This document shows, in pieces, positions 1 to 8,217 of a stretch of DNA of 30,737 bases (positions are counted from its first letter, which is position 1; each line of letters opens with the position of its first letter). The notes under the pieces are model-generated. The model worked only from the letters and a program-made list of their open reading frames with translations, made no database searches and was not told the origin of the DNA. The stretch is from Pseudomonadota bacterium (GTDB taxonomy: Bacteria; Pseudomonadota; Alphaproteobacteria; Caulobacterales; Aquidulcibacteraceae): assembly GCA_023410295.1 (NCBI GenBank), contig JAEYPY010000016.1, positions 1 to 30,737 of the forward strand, read 5' to 3'. The position numbers and the translations under genes are program-made.

Positions 1-33
1 TCTTTTTCTCCCGTCAGCACAGAATACCTATTG

Positions 34-59
34 CATATAACTGACCAGTCAGTTATATG
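34..59. promoter_or_regulatory. Perfect 26-bp inverted repeat, likely TetR operator
   Basis: Two 12-base arms, CATATAACTGAC at 34-45 and GTCAGTTATATG at 48-59, are exact reverse complements around a central CA. The palindrome ends 5 bases before the ATG at 65 of the TetR-type regulator gene. Dyads of this size next to a TetR gene are usually the binding site of that regulator, so autorepression of the whole downstream exporter operon is likely. The site is AT-rich in a GC-rich setting and probably overlaps the promoter. No recognisable -35/-10 pair could be assigned with confidence. Confidence 0.85.
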
Positions 60-64
60 GGCTT

Positions 65-715
65 ATGGCTCCTGTCCGCCCTGCCTCGAAAGCTAAGACC
101 GGCCCGCGTTGGCAGCGACGGTCAGCGGCGCGCCCGGAGGAAATTCTGGAGGCGGCGCTCGCGGAGTTCACCGAACGCGGCTTCGAAGCGGCGCGGATGG
201 AGGACATTGCCAAGGCGGCGGGGCTCTCTAAGGCGGCGATCTATCTCTACTTCCCCAGCAAGATGGCGCTGTTGGAGGCGCTCATCGAAACGCGCGTGTC
301 GCCGATTGCGCAACAGGCTCAAGCGCTCGCAGTGGCCGGCGCGGGCGATCCGGTGACAACGCTCAAAATGCTGGCGACCGGTGTGGCGCAGCGACTGGGA
401 GATCCGCGGGTGTTTGCGGTGCCGCGACTCGTCATTGCCGTGTCGGGGCGGTTTCCGGAGATCGCCGAATTCTACCGGGTACATGTGATCGAGAAAGCGC
501 GTGCAGCGCTCGAAGCGCTGATCGAGGCCGGCAAGGCCAAAGGCGTTTTTCGCGACGTCGATACGCGCGCCGTGACGCGCGCTTTTATCGGCCCGCTCTT
601 CTTCGAAGCGATGTGGACGCACGTGCTGCGCGGAGAAAGTGCTTTCGCCGATCCGCAGAAGCTGATCGCACAACACTTCGACATCCTGCTGAATGGGCTG
701 GAGAACCGCGCATGA
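65..715 (+). CDS. TetR/AcrR family transcriptional regulator
   Basis: A 216-residue protein with a typical TetR N-terminal helix-turn-helix at about residues 25-68 (EEILEAALAEF, then GLSKAAIYLYFPSK as recognition helix and following segment). The C-terminal two thirds is helical and should form the ligand-binding and dimerisation domain; no ligand can be read from it. It is the first gene of an exporter operon and its stop codon overlaps the HlyD start by 4 nt (ATGA), so the regulator is co-transcribed with its presumed target. The arrangement resembles Escherichia coli cecR (ybiH) followed by ybhGFSR. I prefer the ATG at 65; there is no good Shine-Dalgarno in front of it, so translation may be weak or leaderless. 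Confidence 0.9.
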   Translation: MAPVRPASKAKTGPRWQRRSAARPEEILEAALAEFTERGFEAARMEDIAKAAGLSKAAIYLYFPSKMALLEALIETRVSPIAQQAQALAVAGAGDPVTTLKMLATGVAQRLGDPRVFAVPRLVIAVSGRFPEIAEFYRVHVIEKARAALEALIEAGKAKGVFRDVDTRAVTRAFIGPLFFEAMWTHVLRGESAFADPQKLIAQHFDILLNGLENRA

Positions 716-1548
716 AGCGCATGCTTGTCATATCGCTCGCCCTCTTCGCCGCGGCTTGCGGCGAGCGCGCCTCGGACCTGATGCAGGGTTATGGCGAGGC
801 GGACTACATCTATCTTTCAAGCCAGGACCCGGGCGTCGTCGGCCAGGTGCTGGTGCGCGAGGGCGACCGCGTGGACGCCGGCGCGCGCGTGTTCAGCCTC
901 GATCCCCAGCGGCTGAGCTATGGTGCGCAAAGCGCTGCGGCGCAGCGTTCGGCGGCGGCCGCGGCGATGAACACAGCGCAGGCCGACGCAACGCTGGCGG
1001 CGCGCAATTACGCGCGCGGGCTCGAGCTATTTGAGCAAGGCTTCTATCCGCGTGCGCGGCTGGACGCGGACCGCGCTTCGCGTGATGCGGCCAATGCGCG
1101 GCTGTCTCAGGCGCGGCGTGAAGCGGCGGCGGCGGGCGCGCAAACGGAGCTGGCGGAAACGCGGGTTACTGACCTTGCCGGCATTGCGCCTGTCGCCGGC
1201 ACGATCGAGCAAATCTTCCATCGCCAGGGGGAGGTGGTGAATGCGGGCGAGCCAATCGTCGCGCTGCTGGCGCCAGAGAACATGAAGGTGCGCTTCTTTG
1301 CGCCGGAAGCGATCTTGGCGGAGCTCGCAGTCGGCGCGCGGGTGCTGGTGAGCTGCGATGGCTGCGGCGATGCCGCGTTGCCCGCGACGGTGAGCTTCAT
1401 CGCGCGCGAGCCGCAATTTACCCCGCCGGTGATCTATTCGCTGGATCAGCGCGAGAAGCTGGTCTTTCTCGTGGAAGCGCGACTCGATGCGCCTGGACCG
1501 GTGCGGCCGGGCATGCCTGTCGATGTGCGGCTGGCGCGCGATGAGTGA
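712..1548 (+). CDS. HlyD/MFP-family periplasmic adaptor, probable lipoprotein
   Basis: The start at 712 gives a 278-residue product with a short hydrophobic signal ending in LFAAACGE, a lipobox-like site with the cysteine at residue 17. The segment around residues 31-65 (YIYLSSQDPG, VREGDRVDAGARVFSLDP) is the first half of a biotinyl-lipoyl fold. An Ala- and Arg-rich coiled-coil hairpin follows, then the second half (APVAGTIEQIF..GEVVNAGEPIVAL). It should bridge the inner-membrane ABC transporter to an outer-membrane channel, for which no gene lies in the window. It overlaps the regulator by 4 nt and the ATPase gene by 8 nt. The protein is shorter than many HlyD proteins but matches the YbhG type. 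The lipobox is non-canonical, so a simple membrane anchor is possible. Confidence 0.88.
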   Translation: MKRMLVISLALFAAACGERASDLMQGYGEADYIYLSSQDPGVVGQVLVREGDRVDAGARVFSLDPQRLSYGAQSAAAQRSAAAAAMNTAQADATLAARNYARGLELFEQGFYPRARLDADRASRDAANARLSQARREAAAAGAQTELAETRVTDLAGIAPVAGTIEQIFHRQGEVVNAGEPIVALLAPENMKVRFFAPEAILAELAVGARVLVSCDGCGDAALPATVSFIAREPQFTPPVIYSLDQREKLVFLVEARLDAPGPVRPGMPVDVRLARDE

Positions 1549-2470
1549 TGAGCTCGTCATCGATGTGCGCGGGCTGACAAAGCGCTTCGGCGACCGCACC
1601 GTGGTTGATAATTTCGATCTGCAAGTGCCGCGCGGCGCCATCTATGGCTTTCTGGGCCCGAACGGGTCGGGCAAAACGACGACGATCCGCATGGTGTGCG
1701 GTCTGCTCAAGCCGGAAAGCGGCGAAGGCCGCGTGCTCGGCTTCGATGTGCTCAACGAGAGCATCAAGATCAAAGAGCGCGTCGGCTACATGACGCAGAG
1801 ATTCTCGCTCTACGAGGATCTGTCGATCCGCGAGAATCTGGAGTTCATCGCGCGGCTCTACGCACTCGACCGGCGCAATGAGCGCGTGGACAAGGCACTG
1901 GAAGATCTCGGCCTAACTGAGCGCCAGGCGCAACTGGCGGGCAAGCTCTCCGGTGGCTGGAAACAGCGCCTCGCGCTGGCCGCGTGCATGATCCATGAAC
2001 CGGAAGTGCTGCTGCTGGACGAGCCGACCGCCGGCGTCGATCCCAAGGCGCGGCGCGATTTCTGGGACCAGATCCGCCGCTATTCGGCGCAAGGCGTGAC
2101 GACGTTGGTTTCCACCCATTACATGGACGAAGCGGTGCAGTGCGATTCCATCGCCTACATCGCCTACGGCAAGAAGCTGCTCGACTCGCCGACGAACGAA
2201 ATTCCGAAACAGATCGGCCTTCATGGCTGGCGTATCGCCGGGCGGCCACTGTTAAAGGCACAGGAGATGCTCGAAGGTTCTCCCGGGGTCGATCTCGTCG
2301 CGCGCTTCGGCGCTGAGATTCACGCGTGCAGCAAGGATGCGGCCGCGCTCGAACGCGCCGTGCGTGCGGTGAAGGAAGCGCAGCCGCACGTTGTGATCGA
2401 GCCGATCGAAGCGGGTTTCGAGGAGATATTCATCTACCTCATGTCCGGCAGCATCGATAATTTCCAATGA
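1541..2470 (+). CDS. ABC transporter ATP-binding protein (drug/ABC-2 exporter type)
   Basis: The start at 1541 (MSDELVIDVRGLTKRFGD) gives 309 residues. All nucleotide-binding motifs are intact: Walker A GPNGSGKTT at residues 39-47, a Q-loop in MTQRFSLYEDL, signature LSGGWKQRL, Walker B VLLLDEPTAGVDP and the switch His in STHYMDEA. About 80 residues follow the ATPase core, as in the CcmA/YbhF class. YbhF of E. coli has two fused ATPase halves; this protein has one and would act as a homodimer. It overlaps the HlyD gene by 8 nt and the permease gene by 4 nt (ATGA), so all three are probably made in fixed ratio. Role: energises export by the adjacent permease; the substrate is unknown. Confidence 0.95.
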   Translation: MSDELVIDVRGLTKRFGDRTVVDNFDLQVPRGAIYGFLGPNGSGKTTTIRMVCGLLKPESGEGRVLGFDVLNESIKIKERVGYMTQRFSLYEDLSIRENLEFIARLYALDRRNERVDKALEDLGLTERQAQLAGKLSGGWKQRLALAACMIHEPEVLLLDEPTAGVDPKARRDFWDQIRRYSAQGVTTLVSTHYMDEAVQCDSIAYIAYGKKLLDSPTNEIPKQIGLHGWRIAGRPLLKAQEMLEGSPGVDLVARFGAEIHACSKDAAALERAVRAVKEAQPHVVIEPIEAGFEEIFIYLMSGSIDNFQ

Positions 2471-3624
2471 AGCCGCCGCGCCTCCCCGCTCTCTTCGACA
2501 TCTCCTGGTCGCGCGTGTTCGCCGTGTTCTTGAAAGAGCTGGTGCAGATGCGGCGCGACCGGCCGACCTTCGCCATCATGATCATGATGCCGATCATGCA
2601 ACTGGTGCTGTTCGGCTATGCGATCAACACCGATCCGCGGCATCTGCCGGCGGTCGTGGAGATGCGCGAGGACGGGCCGATGACGCGTGCGTTTCTATCG
2701 AGTCTCCGCGCGTCCACCTTCGTCGATATCGTCGCCATCGCGCGCACGAGCGAGGAAGGCGAGGCGATGCTGCGTGGGGGCGAAGCGTCGTTTCTCATCT
2801 CCATTCCTGAAGGCTTCGAACGGCGCTTGGTGCGCGGTGAGCGGCCGCAAATCCTCGTCGCGGCTGACGCCAGCGATCCAGTCGCGGCAGGCGGCGCGCT
2901 GGGCGCGATCGAACGCATTGCGCAATCCGCGTTCGCGCCGGAGTTCGAAGGCGCCCTCTCCTTCCTGGCGCGCGCGCCGCCGCCTTACGAGATCGTCGTG
3001 CACCGGCGCTACAATCCCGCCGGCGTTTCGGCTTTCAACATCGTGCCGGCGCTGCTGGGCGTCATTCTGACCATGACCATGGTGATGATCACCTCGATCG
3101 CGCTGACCAGAGAGACCGAGCGCGGCACGATGGAAAATCTACTGGCGACGCCTGTGCGGCCGCTGGAGGTGATGATCGGCAAGACGACGCCTTACATTGG
3201 CGTCGGCGCGGTGCAGGTGGCGATCGTGCTCATTGTGGCGACGCTGCTCTTCCGCATTCCGTTCACCGGCTCAATGCTGGCGTTTCTGCTCGCGGTGACG
3301 GTGTTCATCTTCGCCAACTTGATGCTGGGTTATCTCATCTCGACGGTCGCGCGCACACAGATGCAGGCGATGCAGATGACGTTCTTCATCTTCCTGCCGT
3401 CGATCCTGCTGTCGGGCTTCATGTTCCCATTCCACGCCATGCCAGGCTGGGCGCAGGCGATCGGCAACGCACTGCCGATCACGCACTTCCTGCGTATCGT
3501 GCGTGAAGTGGTGTTGAAGGGCGCAGGACTTGCCGACATCCTCGGCGATCTATGGCCGCTGGCGCTGATCTTGCTGGTGCTGGCGAGCGTTGCGCTGATG
3601 CGCTTTCGCCGAACTCTAGATTAG
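2467..3624 (+). CDS. ABC-2 type permease
   Basis: A 385-residue inner-membrane protein with the usual ABC-2 exporter plan: a cytoplasmic N-terminal helix with VFLKELVQMRRDRPT, a first membrane segment at about 36-53, a large periplasmic domain up to about residue 185, then five hydrophobic segments. The cytoplasmic loop ETERGTMENLLATPVRPLE is the conserved coupling region of this family (YbhR/YhhJ type). It starts within the stop of the ATPase gene (ATGA overlap). Only one permease is present, so a homodimer is implied. Its TAG stop overlaps the stop of the opposing dehydratase gene by 4 nt, leaving no room for a terminator between them. TetR control and the MFP subunit suggest efflux of a small toxic compound, but no substrate can be read from the sequence. 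Confidence 0.94.
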   Translation: MKPPRLPALFDISWSRVFAVFLKELVQMRRDRPTFAIMIMMPIMQLVLFGYAINTDPRHLPAVVEMREDGPMTRAFLSSLRASTFVDIVAIARTSEEGEAMLRGGEASFLISIPEGFERRLVRGERPQILVAADASDPVAAGGALGAIERIAQSAFAPEFEGALSFLARAPPPYEIVVHRRYNPAGVSAFNIVPALLGVILTMTMVMITSIALTRETERGTMENLLATPVRPLEVMIGKTTPYIGVGAVQVAIVLIVATLLFRIPFTGSMLAFLLAVTVFIFANLMLGYLISTVARTQMQAMQMTFFIFLPSILLSGFMFPFHAMPGWAQAIGNALPITHFLRIVREVVLKGAGLADILGDLWPLALILLVLASVALMRFRRTLD

Positions 3625-4997
3625 GCGCGCGCCGCGGAGGCGGCTTTTTCAGCCGGCGCTTGGGCGACAGTCGCGAACAGCTCTTGTCGCACCGCCTCAT
3701 CGGCGCCTTCGCGCGCAAGTAGTGTCAGCCGTTCGACGATCGCTTTGAGTTCGGCGAGCCCGCGCGGCGTCGAGGCGACAGCGTTGACGCCTTGAGCTGG
3801 ATCCGCATCGCGCCACTCGTTCGACGCGATCAGCGATTCATGCAGCCGCTCGCCGGGGCGCAGGCCGGTGAAGATGATCGGCACATCGATATCCGGGCGC
3901 TTGCCGGCCAACTGGATGACTTGACGCGCCAGGTCGACGACGGGGAGAGCCTCGCCCATCTCGATGACCAGCACCGCTCCGCGCTGCTCGCTCGCGAGAC
4001 CAACGGCGGCGGCTTGCAGCAGCGCGTCTGCCGCTTGCGGGATGGTGAGGAAATAGCGCGTCATCGCCGCGTCGGTGATGGTGAGCGGCTCGCCCGCTTC
4101 GACCTGCGCTTCGAAAATCGGCGACACCGACCCGGTCGAGCCCAGCACGTTGCCAAGGCGCACGGGGATGGCGCGCCGTGGCCCGCGCCGATCGAGCGCC
4201 TGACAAAGCATCTCGCCGAGCCGCTTGCTCGCACCCATTGCGCCCGACGGATCGACCGCCTTGTCGGTGGAAACGAAGATGAGGTCAGCGCCCACGCCGT
4301 GCGCGGCTTGGGTCACGTTTTCAAGGCCGTGAACGTTGGTGAGCACACCTTCGCATGGGAATTTCTCGACCAGTGGCACCTGCTTCAAAGCGGCGGTGTG
4401 AAACACGACGTGCGGCAGCTCGGCGCCAAACCAGCGGCGCATGGAATTGGGGTCGCGAATATCGGCCAGCGCAAGCACCGCATCCGGCAGTTCGAGGCCG
4501 ATCTTGTAGAGGTTGTACTCGGAGCTATCGAGGAGTGTGAGGCGCTTGGGGCCCAAGGAAGCGATGCGCCGCGCAAGTTCGCCGCCGATCGAGCCGCCGC
4601 CGCCCGTGATCAGGACACGCTTGCCCTCGATCACACTACGGATGCGTGACCAATCGTACGCATGCGCCGGAGATCCAAGCAAATCATCCAAACGCAGGCG
4701 ACGAACGCCTCCGTTTTCGACGAGGAACACAAGCATGCGTGCAGCCGCGGCGCGCTCCAGAATAGCGCGCGCGGTTGCGCCATCTGGCAACGGTTCCGCA
4801 AGCACCAGGGCGCGTACATTCAGTACGGAAAGATCGAGCGCCTGCCACATCGGCGCACGCGCCAGCACGGTGATGTCGACTTCGCCAGCGCCGATCAGCG
4901 CCGCGCCGCGAATCGCGATTTCATTCGCTTTAGCTGCGATCGGCAGTGCGTCACGCACCGCATCCACAGTTCCAAGTATTGCGGATGCCAGCTTCAT
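3621..4997 (-). CDS. FlaA1/CapD-like nucleotide-sugar 4,6-dehydratase/epimerase lacking membrane segments
   Basis: I place the start at the ATG ending at 4997, preceded on the minus strand by AAGGGGATC, which gives 458 residues; an upstream in-frame extension to 5174 looks non-coding. The Rossmann glycine motif TGGGGSIGGE is at 131-140, and STDKAVDP followed by MGASKR is at 243-259. Met254 and Lys258 occupy the Y-x-x-x-K positions; the Tyr-to-Met replacement is known for membrane-type C4,6-dehydratases such as WbpM and FlaA1. Those enzymes carry about four N-terminal membrane helices, which are absent here. The first 125 residues instead look like a small soluble alpha/beta domain. Likely substrate is UDP-GlcNAc or a related sugar for surface polysaccharide, but no glycosyltransferase lies nearby. 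It follows the IMP-family phosphatase gene by 152 nt. Confidence 0.85.
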   Translation of the reverse strand: MKLASAILGTVDAVRDALPIAAKANEIAIRGAALIGAGEVDITVLARAPMWQALDLSVLNVRALVLAEPLPDGATARAILERAAAARMLVFLVENGGVRRLRLDDLLGSPAHAYDWSRIRSVIEGKRVLITGGGGSIGGELARRIASLGPKRLTLLDSSEYNLYKIGLELPDAVLALADIRDPNSMRRWFGAELPHVVFHTAALKQVPLVEKFPCEGVLTNVHGLENVTQAAHGVGADLIFVSTDKAVDPSGAMGASKRLGEMLCQALDRRGPRRAIPVRLGNVLGSTGSVSPIFEAQVEAGEPLTITDAAMTRYFLTIPQAADALLQAAAVGLASEQRGAVLVIEMGEALPVVDLARQVIQLAGKRPDIDVPIIFTGLRPGERLHESLIASNEWRDADPAQGVNAVASTPRGLAELKAIVERLTLLAREGADEAVRQELFATVAQAPAEKAASAARA

Positions 4998-5149
4998 GAT
5001 CCCCTTATCCGCCGACGTTCTGCCCACCCAGCATTTACGTTCGCCGTAGAGCCAGTGTCCATGGACGCCAACCCATCCCACACAGCTATTCGAATATCTG
5101 AACGCAATCGTAACACCGCCGCCACGCTCCCCGCCTGCGCACGTAATTG

Positions 5150-5902
5150 TTAGGACGGTAGCGGCACGCAGCAATTGCCTGCAGCCACCTCCAACGGCCT
5201 ATCAAGGGCCGCGCCTTCGATGCGGTATTCTCCCCCCGCAGCTTTCACTATGGCACAACCTCCGGCGGTATCCCAGATCATTGAACCAGATTCTCGATAC
5301 GCTTCTGCACGCCCTGCCGCAACGTAAGCCAGCGCGCTCGCAGCAGAGCCGATCATGCGTACCTTGCGCCAAGTTTTCAGGCGCTGTTCGAACAGCGCCA
5401 TCGATTCTGGGCTGGCGCGTGATGGTACGCCCGTCTGCAAGATGCCGCTGGCGGGGTCGGCGATTGAGGAAACGCGAATGGCTGCCCCATTCAGCCATGC
5501 CCCCAAACCGACAGCGCCGGTAAAACGCTCGCCCAGCGCAAAGCAATCGACCACGCCGAGCACAGGCTGGCCGTGATCAAGAAGCGCAATAGAAACAGCG
5601 CAGTGTGGATAACCGCGCAGGTAATTGATGCTCCCGTCAAGCGGGTCGATGGCCCAGACGAAGCGGTCGCCACGCTCTTGCGCGCGGACCCAACCAGCTT
5701 CCTCAGAGATAATTGGGTAGCTCGAGTCGCCGCCGATGGCTTCCAAGATGAGCGCCTCGGCGCGTTTGTCGGCGTCGATTTTGACTTCGCGACCATCCTC
5801 GGCGGAGATGACGCCCCACTCCGACCGATGCGCCTTGAGGGCGGCGGCGGCTTCAGCCGCGGCCCGTTCGGCGATCGCCAGTAGCTCGGAAAGTTCGCTC
5901 AC
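5150..5902 (-). CDS. Inositol monophosphatase-family phosphatase (CysQ/SuhB/HisN type)
   Basis: A 250-residue protein with the full Mg2+/Li+-sensitive phosphatase signature: D-x-x-x-E-like DKRAE at 45-49, the metal pair EE at 67-68, WAIDPLDGS at 83-91 and the C-terminal WDTAGG. These residues bind two or three metals that activate water for phosphate-ester hydrolysis. Family members hydrolyse inositol-1-phosphate, 3'-phosphoadenosine-5'-phosphate or histidinol phosphate. The sequence alone does not decide which; the short length and the neighbouring nucleotide-sugar enzyme would suit a CysQ-like role, but this is a guess. The start at 5902 (MSELSELLAIAERA) is divergent from the coiled-coil membrane protein gene, and the 75 bases between the two probable starts must hold both promoters. 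Confidence 0.88.
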   Translation of the reverse strand: MSELSELLAIAERAAAEAAAALKAHRSEWGVISAEDGREVKIDADKRAEALILEAIGGDSSYPIISEEAGWVRAQERGDRFVWAIDPLDGSINYLRGYPHCAVSIALLDHGQPVLGVVDCFALGERFTGAVGLGAWLNGAAIRVSSIADPASGILQTGVPSRASPESMALFEQRLKTWRKVRMIGSAASALAYVAAGRAEAYRESGSMIWDTAGGCAIVKAAGGEYRIEGAALDRPLEVAAGNCCVPLPS

Positions 5903-5977
5903 GAGAGCCAGATAGCCCGCCCGGCCCTCTTGGAGAAGCGGGACATACGCGCTTTAACGGCGCGGGAGCTGGCGTCC

Positions 5978-7363
5978 ATGGATGGCGGGCAAGCACAGAG
6001 GCCCAATACACCGGCGCGTCCTGCGAAGCCGCCGCAGGGCTTGAGCGCTGCTGCGCTCGACAAACGGCTGGGCCTCAGGCGCCGCGCCCGCGAAGACGCC
6101 GCGCGCAATCTGCCGCGACAAGACGCAACCGAACTCTCCACCGCCGAGATGGCGGCCATCGAAGCGGTGGCCAGCGACCGGGCCAAGATCGATCAAGCGC
6201 GCAACGACGCCAAGGCGGACGCCGAGCGGCGCCTGCGCGCACTCGCGCCGACGCCGCAAGACTTCGCCGGGCCCGCGCTCGACGCGCGCCTGGCGCTGAA
6301 GCAAACGGCGGGGCGGCTTGCGCACGATTGGGGCGAAGCGGCCGCGCGCGCGGCGCAAGGACGCGAAGACTTAGAAGCGTTCAAGCGCGCGCACCACTTG
6401 CGCCGCGCGGCGGTCTATCCGCGCTCGACACTCTTACAGACAGGCCTGCTGTTTTGTGCGGCGATGTTTGAAGCTTTGTTCAGCGCGGCGCTGTTCGCGG
6501 AAGACGATGCGCGCGGTCTGCTGGGCGGCGCCATCACGGCGGTTGGCCTTTCGGGCGCGAACGTGACGCTCGGCTATCTCGCTGGCTTCCTGGGCCTGCG
6601 TTATCTGCAGCACGTCCGCATGCCGCCGAAAGTTGCTGGCGCACTTGGCTTCGCGGCGCTGACGGCGCTGGCGTTGATGTTGAACTTGTTCGCCGCGGAC
6701 TGGCGCGATCAGCTTGCGGCGGCAGCCGGGCGGCAAATCGATCTAGGTTCGGATGCCGGCTTTCATCTCTGGTCGCTGCTGCAGCTTGAATCGCCGCAAT
6801 CGATCATCCTGCTGATGCTCGGCGCCGGGGTTTGGGTGTTCGCGGCGCTCAAGGGCTATTCGGGCTTCGACGACCCCTACCCTGATTACGGCAAGATCGA
6901 CCGCGCCGCGCGCGACGCGGCTGAAGCGCTGTCTGACTTCCGCGCCGATGCGCGGCTTGAGCTGGAAGCGCCGGTGAACGCCGCGCGCGCGGCGCTGGCG
7001 GCGCGCATGGAAAAGATGCGGGCCGAGTTCGAAGCCATGAGCAAGGCGTTCGATGCGGCGGCTCTGAAAATGGAAACACTCGACGCCAAGGCGCGGGCGC
7101 TCGATCAGGCCGCAGCGGATGCGATCCACCTCTACCGGCAAGAAAACACCGCGCTGCGCACGGCGCCGGCGCCGGCCTATTTCGGTACAGCGCCGCCCGC
7201 TGCTGGCGCTGCGCTCGATGCGCTCGCGGTGGCTGCGGCGATGATCGACGAAGCGCGCGGCCGCCTGGGTGAGGCGCAAACGCAATCGGCTCATGCGCTA
7301 GAAGAACTGCTGGCTGAACTCGACGCGGCGACCAAGCAGCTCGACCAGGGCGGCGGCGCATGA
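5978..7363 (+). CDS. Four-helix membrane protein with long coiled-coil flanks, unknown function
   Basis: I do not recognise a named family. A TTG at 5930 would give 477 residues, but the ATG at 5978 (MDGGQAQRPN, preceded by CGGGAGC) is more plausible and gives 461; residue numbers use that start. Residues 30-145 are an Ala/Arg/Glu-rich coiled coil. Four hydrophobic segments follow at roughly 152-174, 183-206, 215-237 and 274-294, with motifs LFAEDDARGLLGGAITAVGLSGANV and NLFAADWRDQL typical of a family I recall from uncharacterised bacterial loci (memory, not a search). A second long coiled coil fills 300-455. The stop overlaps the start of the next gene by 4 nt (ATGA), so the two proteins are probably partners. 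Both coiled coils should lie on the same side of the membrane. Confidence 0.85.
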   Translation: MDGGQAQRPNTPARPAKPPQGLSAAALDKRLGLRRRAREDAARNLPRQDATELSTAEMAAIEAVASDRAKIDQARNDAKADAERRLRALAPTPQDFAGPALDARLALKQTAGRLAHDWGEAAARAAQGREDLEAFKRAHHLRRAAVYPRSTLLQTGLLFCAAMFEALFSAALFAEDDARGLLGGAITAVGLSGANVTLGYLAGFLGLRYLQHVRMPPKVAGALGFAALTALALMLNLFAADWRDQLAAAAGRQIDLGSDAGFHLWSLLQLESPQSIILLMLGAGVWVFAALKGYSGFDDPYPDYGKIDRAARDAAEALSDFRADARLELEAPVNAARAALAARMEKMRAEFEAMSKAFDAAALKMETLDAKARALDQAAADAIHLYRQENTALRTAPAPAYFGTAPPAAGAALDALAVAAAMIDEARGRLGEAQTQSAHALEELLAELDAATKQLDQGGGA

Positions 7364-8151
7364 GACGCGGCCGCGGCGCGGGCGCACGCAACGCGCTTGG
7401 CGTCGTGCTGATCGCGGTCGCGGCGCTGGTGCTAGGCGGCTTGGCCGGCGCCTCGCTGCTGCTGCGTGCGCCGCCAACGGACGCGGACACGCTCTGCCGC
7501 ACGGATGCGCCGCTCGCCGCGCACACGATCATTCTGGTGGATGCAACGGACCGGCTGGAGTCACGGCATCGGCGCAAGTTGAGCGCGGTGCTGGCGCAGG
7601 AACGCGCGCGGCTATCGCAATACGATCGGCTCACGATCATGCGCATCAATGTGCGCCGGCCGCAGGAGCCGTCGATCTTGTTCTCCAAGTGCCTGCCGCG
7701 TCCGCCGGAAGCGACCAATCCGCTGTTCGAAAATGCGCGCATGGTGCAGCAGCAATGGGACGAAGCGTTCGCTGAGGCGCTGGAGCGCGCGCTACGCAGC
7801 GCGGGATCGAGCGGACCGGCGCGGGCTTCGCCGATCGTCGCCGGTTTGCGCGCGGTTGCGGCCGATCCTGATTTCGGCGCCGAAATTCCGCGCAGGCGTT
7901 TGGTGCTGGTGTCGGATTTGCTGGAGCACGATCCCGACGGCTTTTCGCTTTACGTTTCGGATGCGGATTATGCGCGCTGGCACGCGGCCTCAGCGAACGG
8001 GCCGCCCGACTTCGCGCGTGTCGACCTGCGCATTGTTCCCATCGACAGGCCGGATCACGGGGCGGCGCAGGCGCGGGTGCTGGATGCGTTTTGGCCGGCG
8101 TTTTTCGATGCGGCCGAAGCACATAGCGTCAGCATCGACCCCGCCCCGTAA
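7360..8151 (+). CDS. Membrane-anchored von Willebrand A-like protein, unknown function
   Basis: A 263-residue protein with one N-terminal membrane segment at about 13-35 and a soluble alpha/beta domain after it. The first strand IILVDATD (57-64) carries D61, T63 and D64 at the place of the MIDAS DxSxS motif. S157-P158 in ASPIVAGL and S185-D186 in LVLVSDLLEHD sit where the second and third metal-binding loops of a von Willebrand A fold would be, so the fold assignment is reasonable but the metal site is non-canonical. Conserved-looking blocks FSKCLPRP, NPLFENA and FWPAFF further mark it as part of a real family. It is coupled by a 4-nt overlap to the four-helix coiled-coil gene, suggesting one complex at the membrane. 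No catalytic site is visible. Confidence 0.82.
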   Translation: MRRGRGAGARNALGVVLIAVAALVLGGLAGASLLLRAPPTDADTLCRTDAPLAAHTIILVDATDRLESRHRRKLSAVLAQERARLSQYDRLTIMRINVRRPQEPSILFSKCLPRPPEATNPLFENARMVQQQWDEAFAEALERALRSAGSSGPARASPIVAGLRAVAADPDFGAEIPRRRLVLVSDLLEHDPDGFSLYVSDADYARWHAASANGPPDFARVDLRIVPIDRPDHGAAQARVLDAFWPAFFDAAEAHSVSIDPAP

Positions 8152-8217
8152 GCGCGCTTTTCAGCTAGCGCCCGACTCAATCTAGATTCGCCGCCGGTTG
8201 GATCCGGAGGGGCGAAT

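Noticed and set aside
4998..5174. N-terminal extension of the FlaA1/CapD-like protein
   Set aside because: Composition is unlike the rest, and the ATG at 4997 has a strong ribosome-binding site.
5930..5977. TTG start adding 16 residues to the coiled-coil membrane protein
   Set aside because: No ribosome-binding site before the TTG, and it would leave only 27 bases for two divergent promoters; the ATG at 5978 has CGGGAGC upstream.
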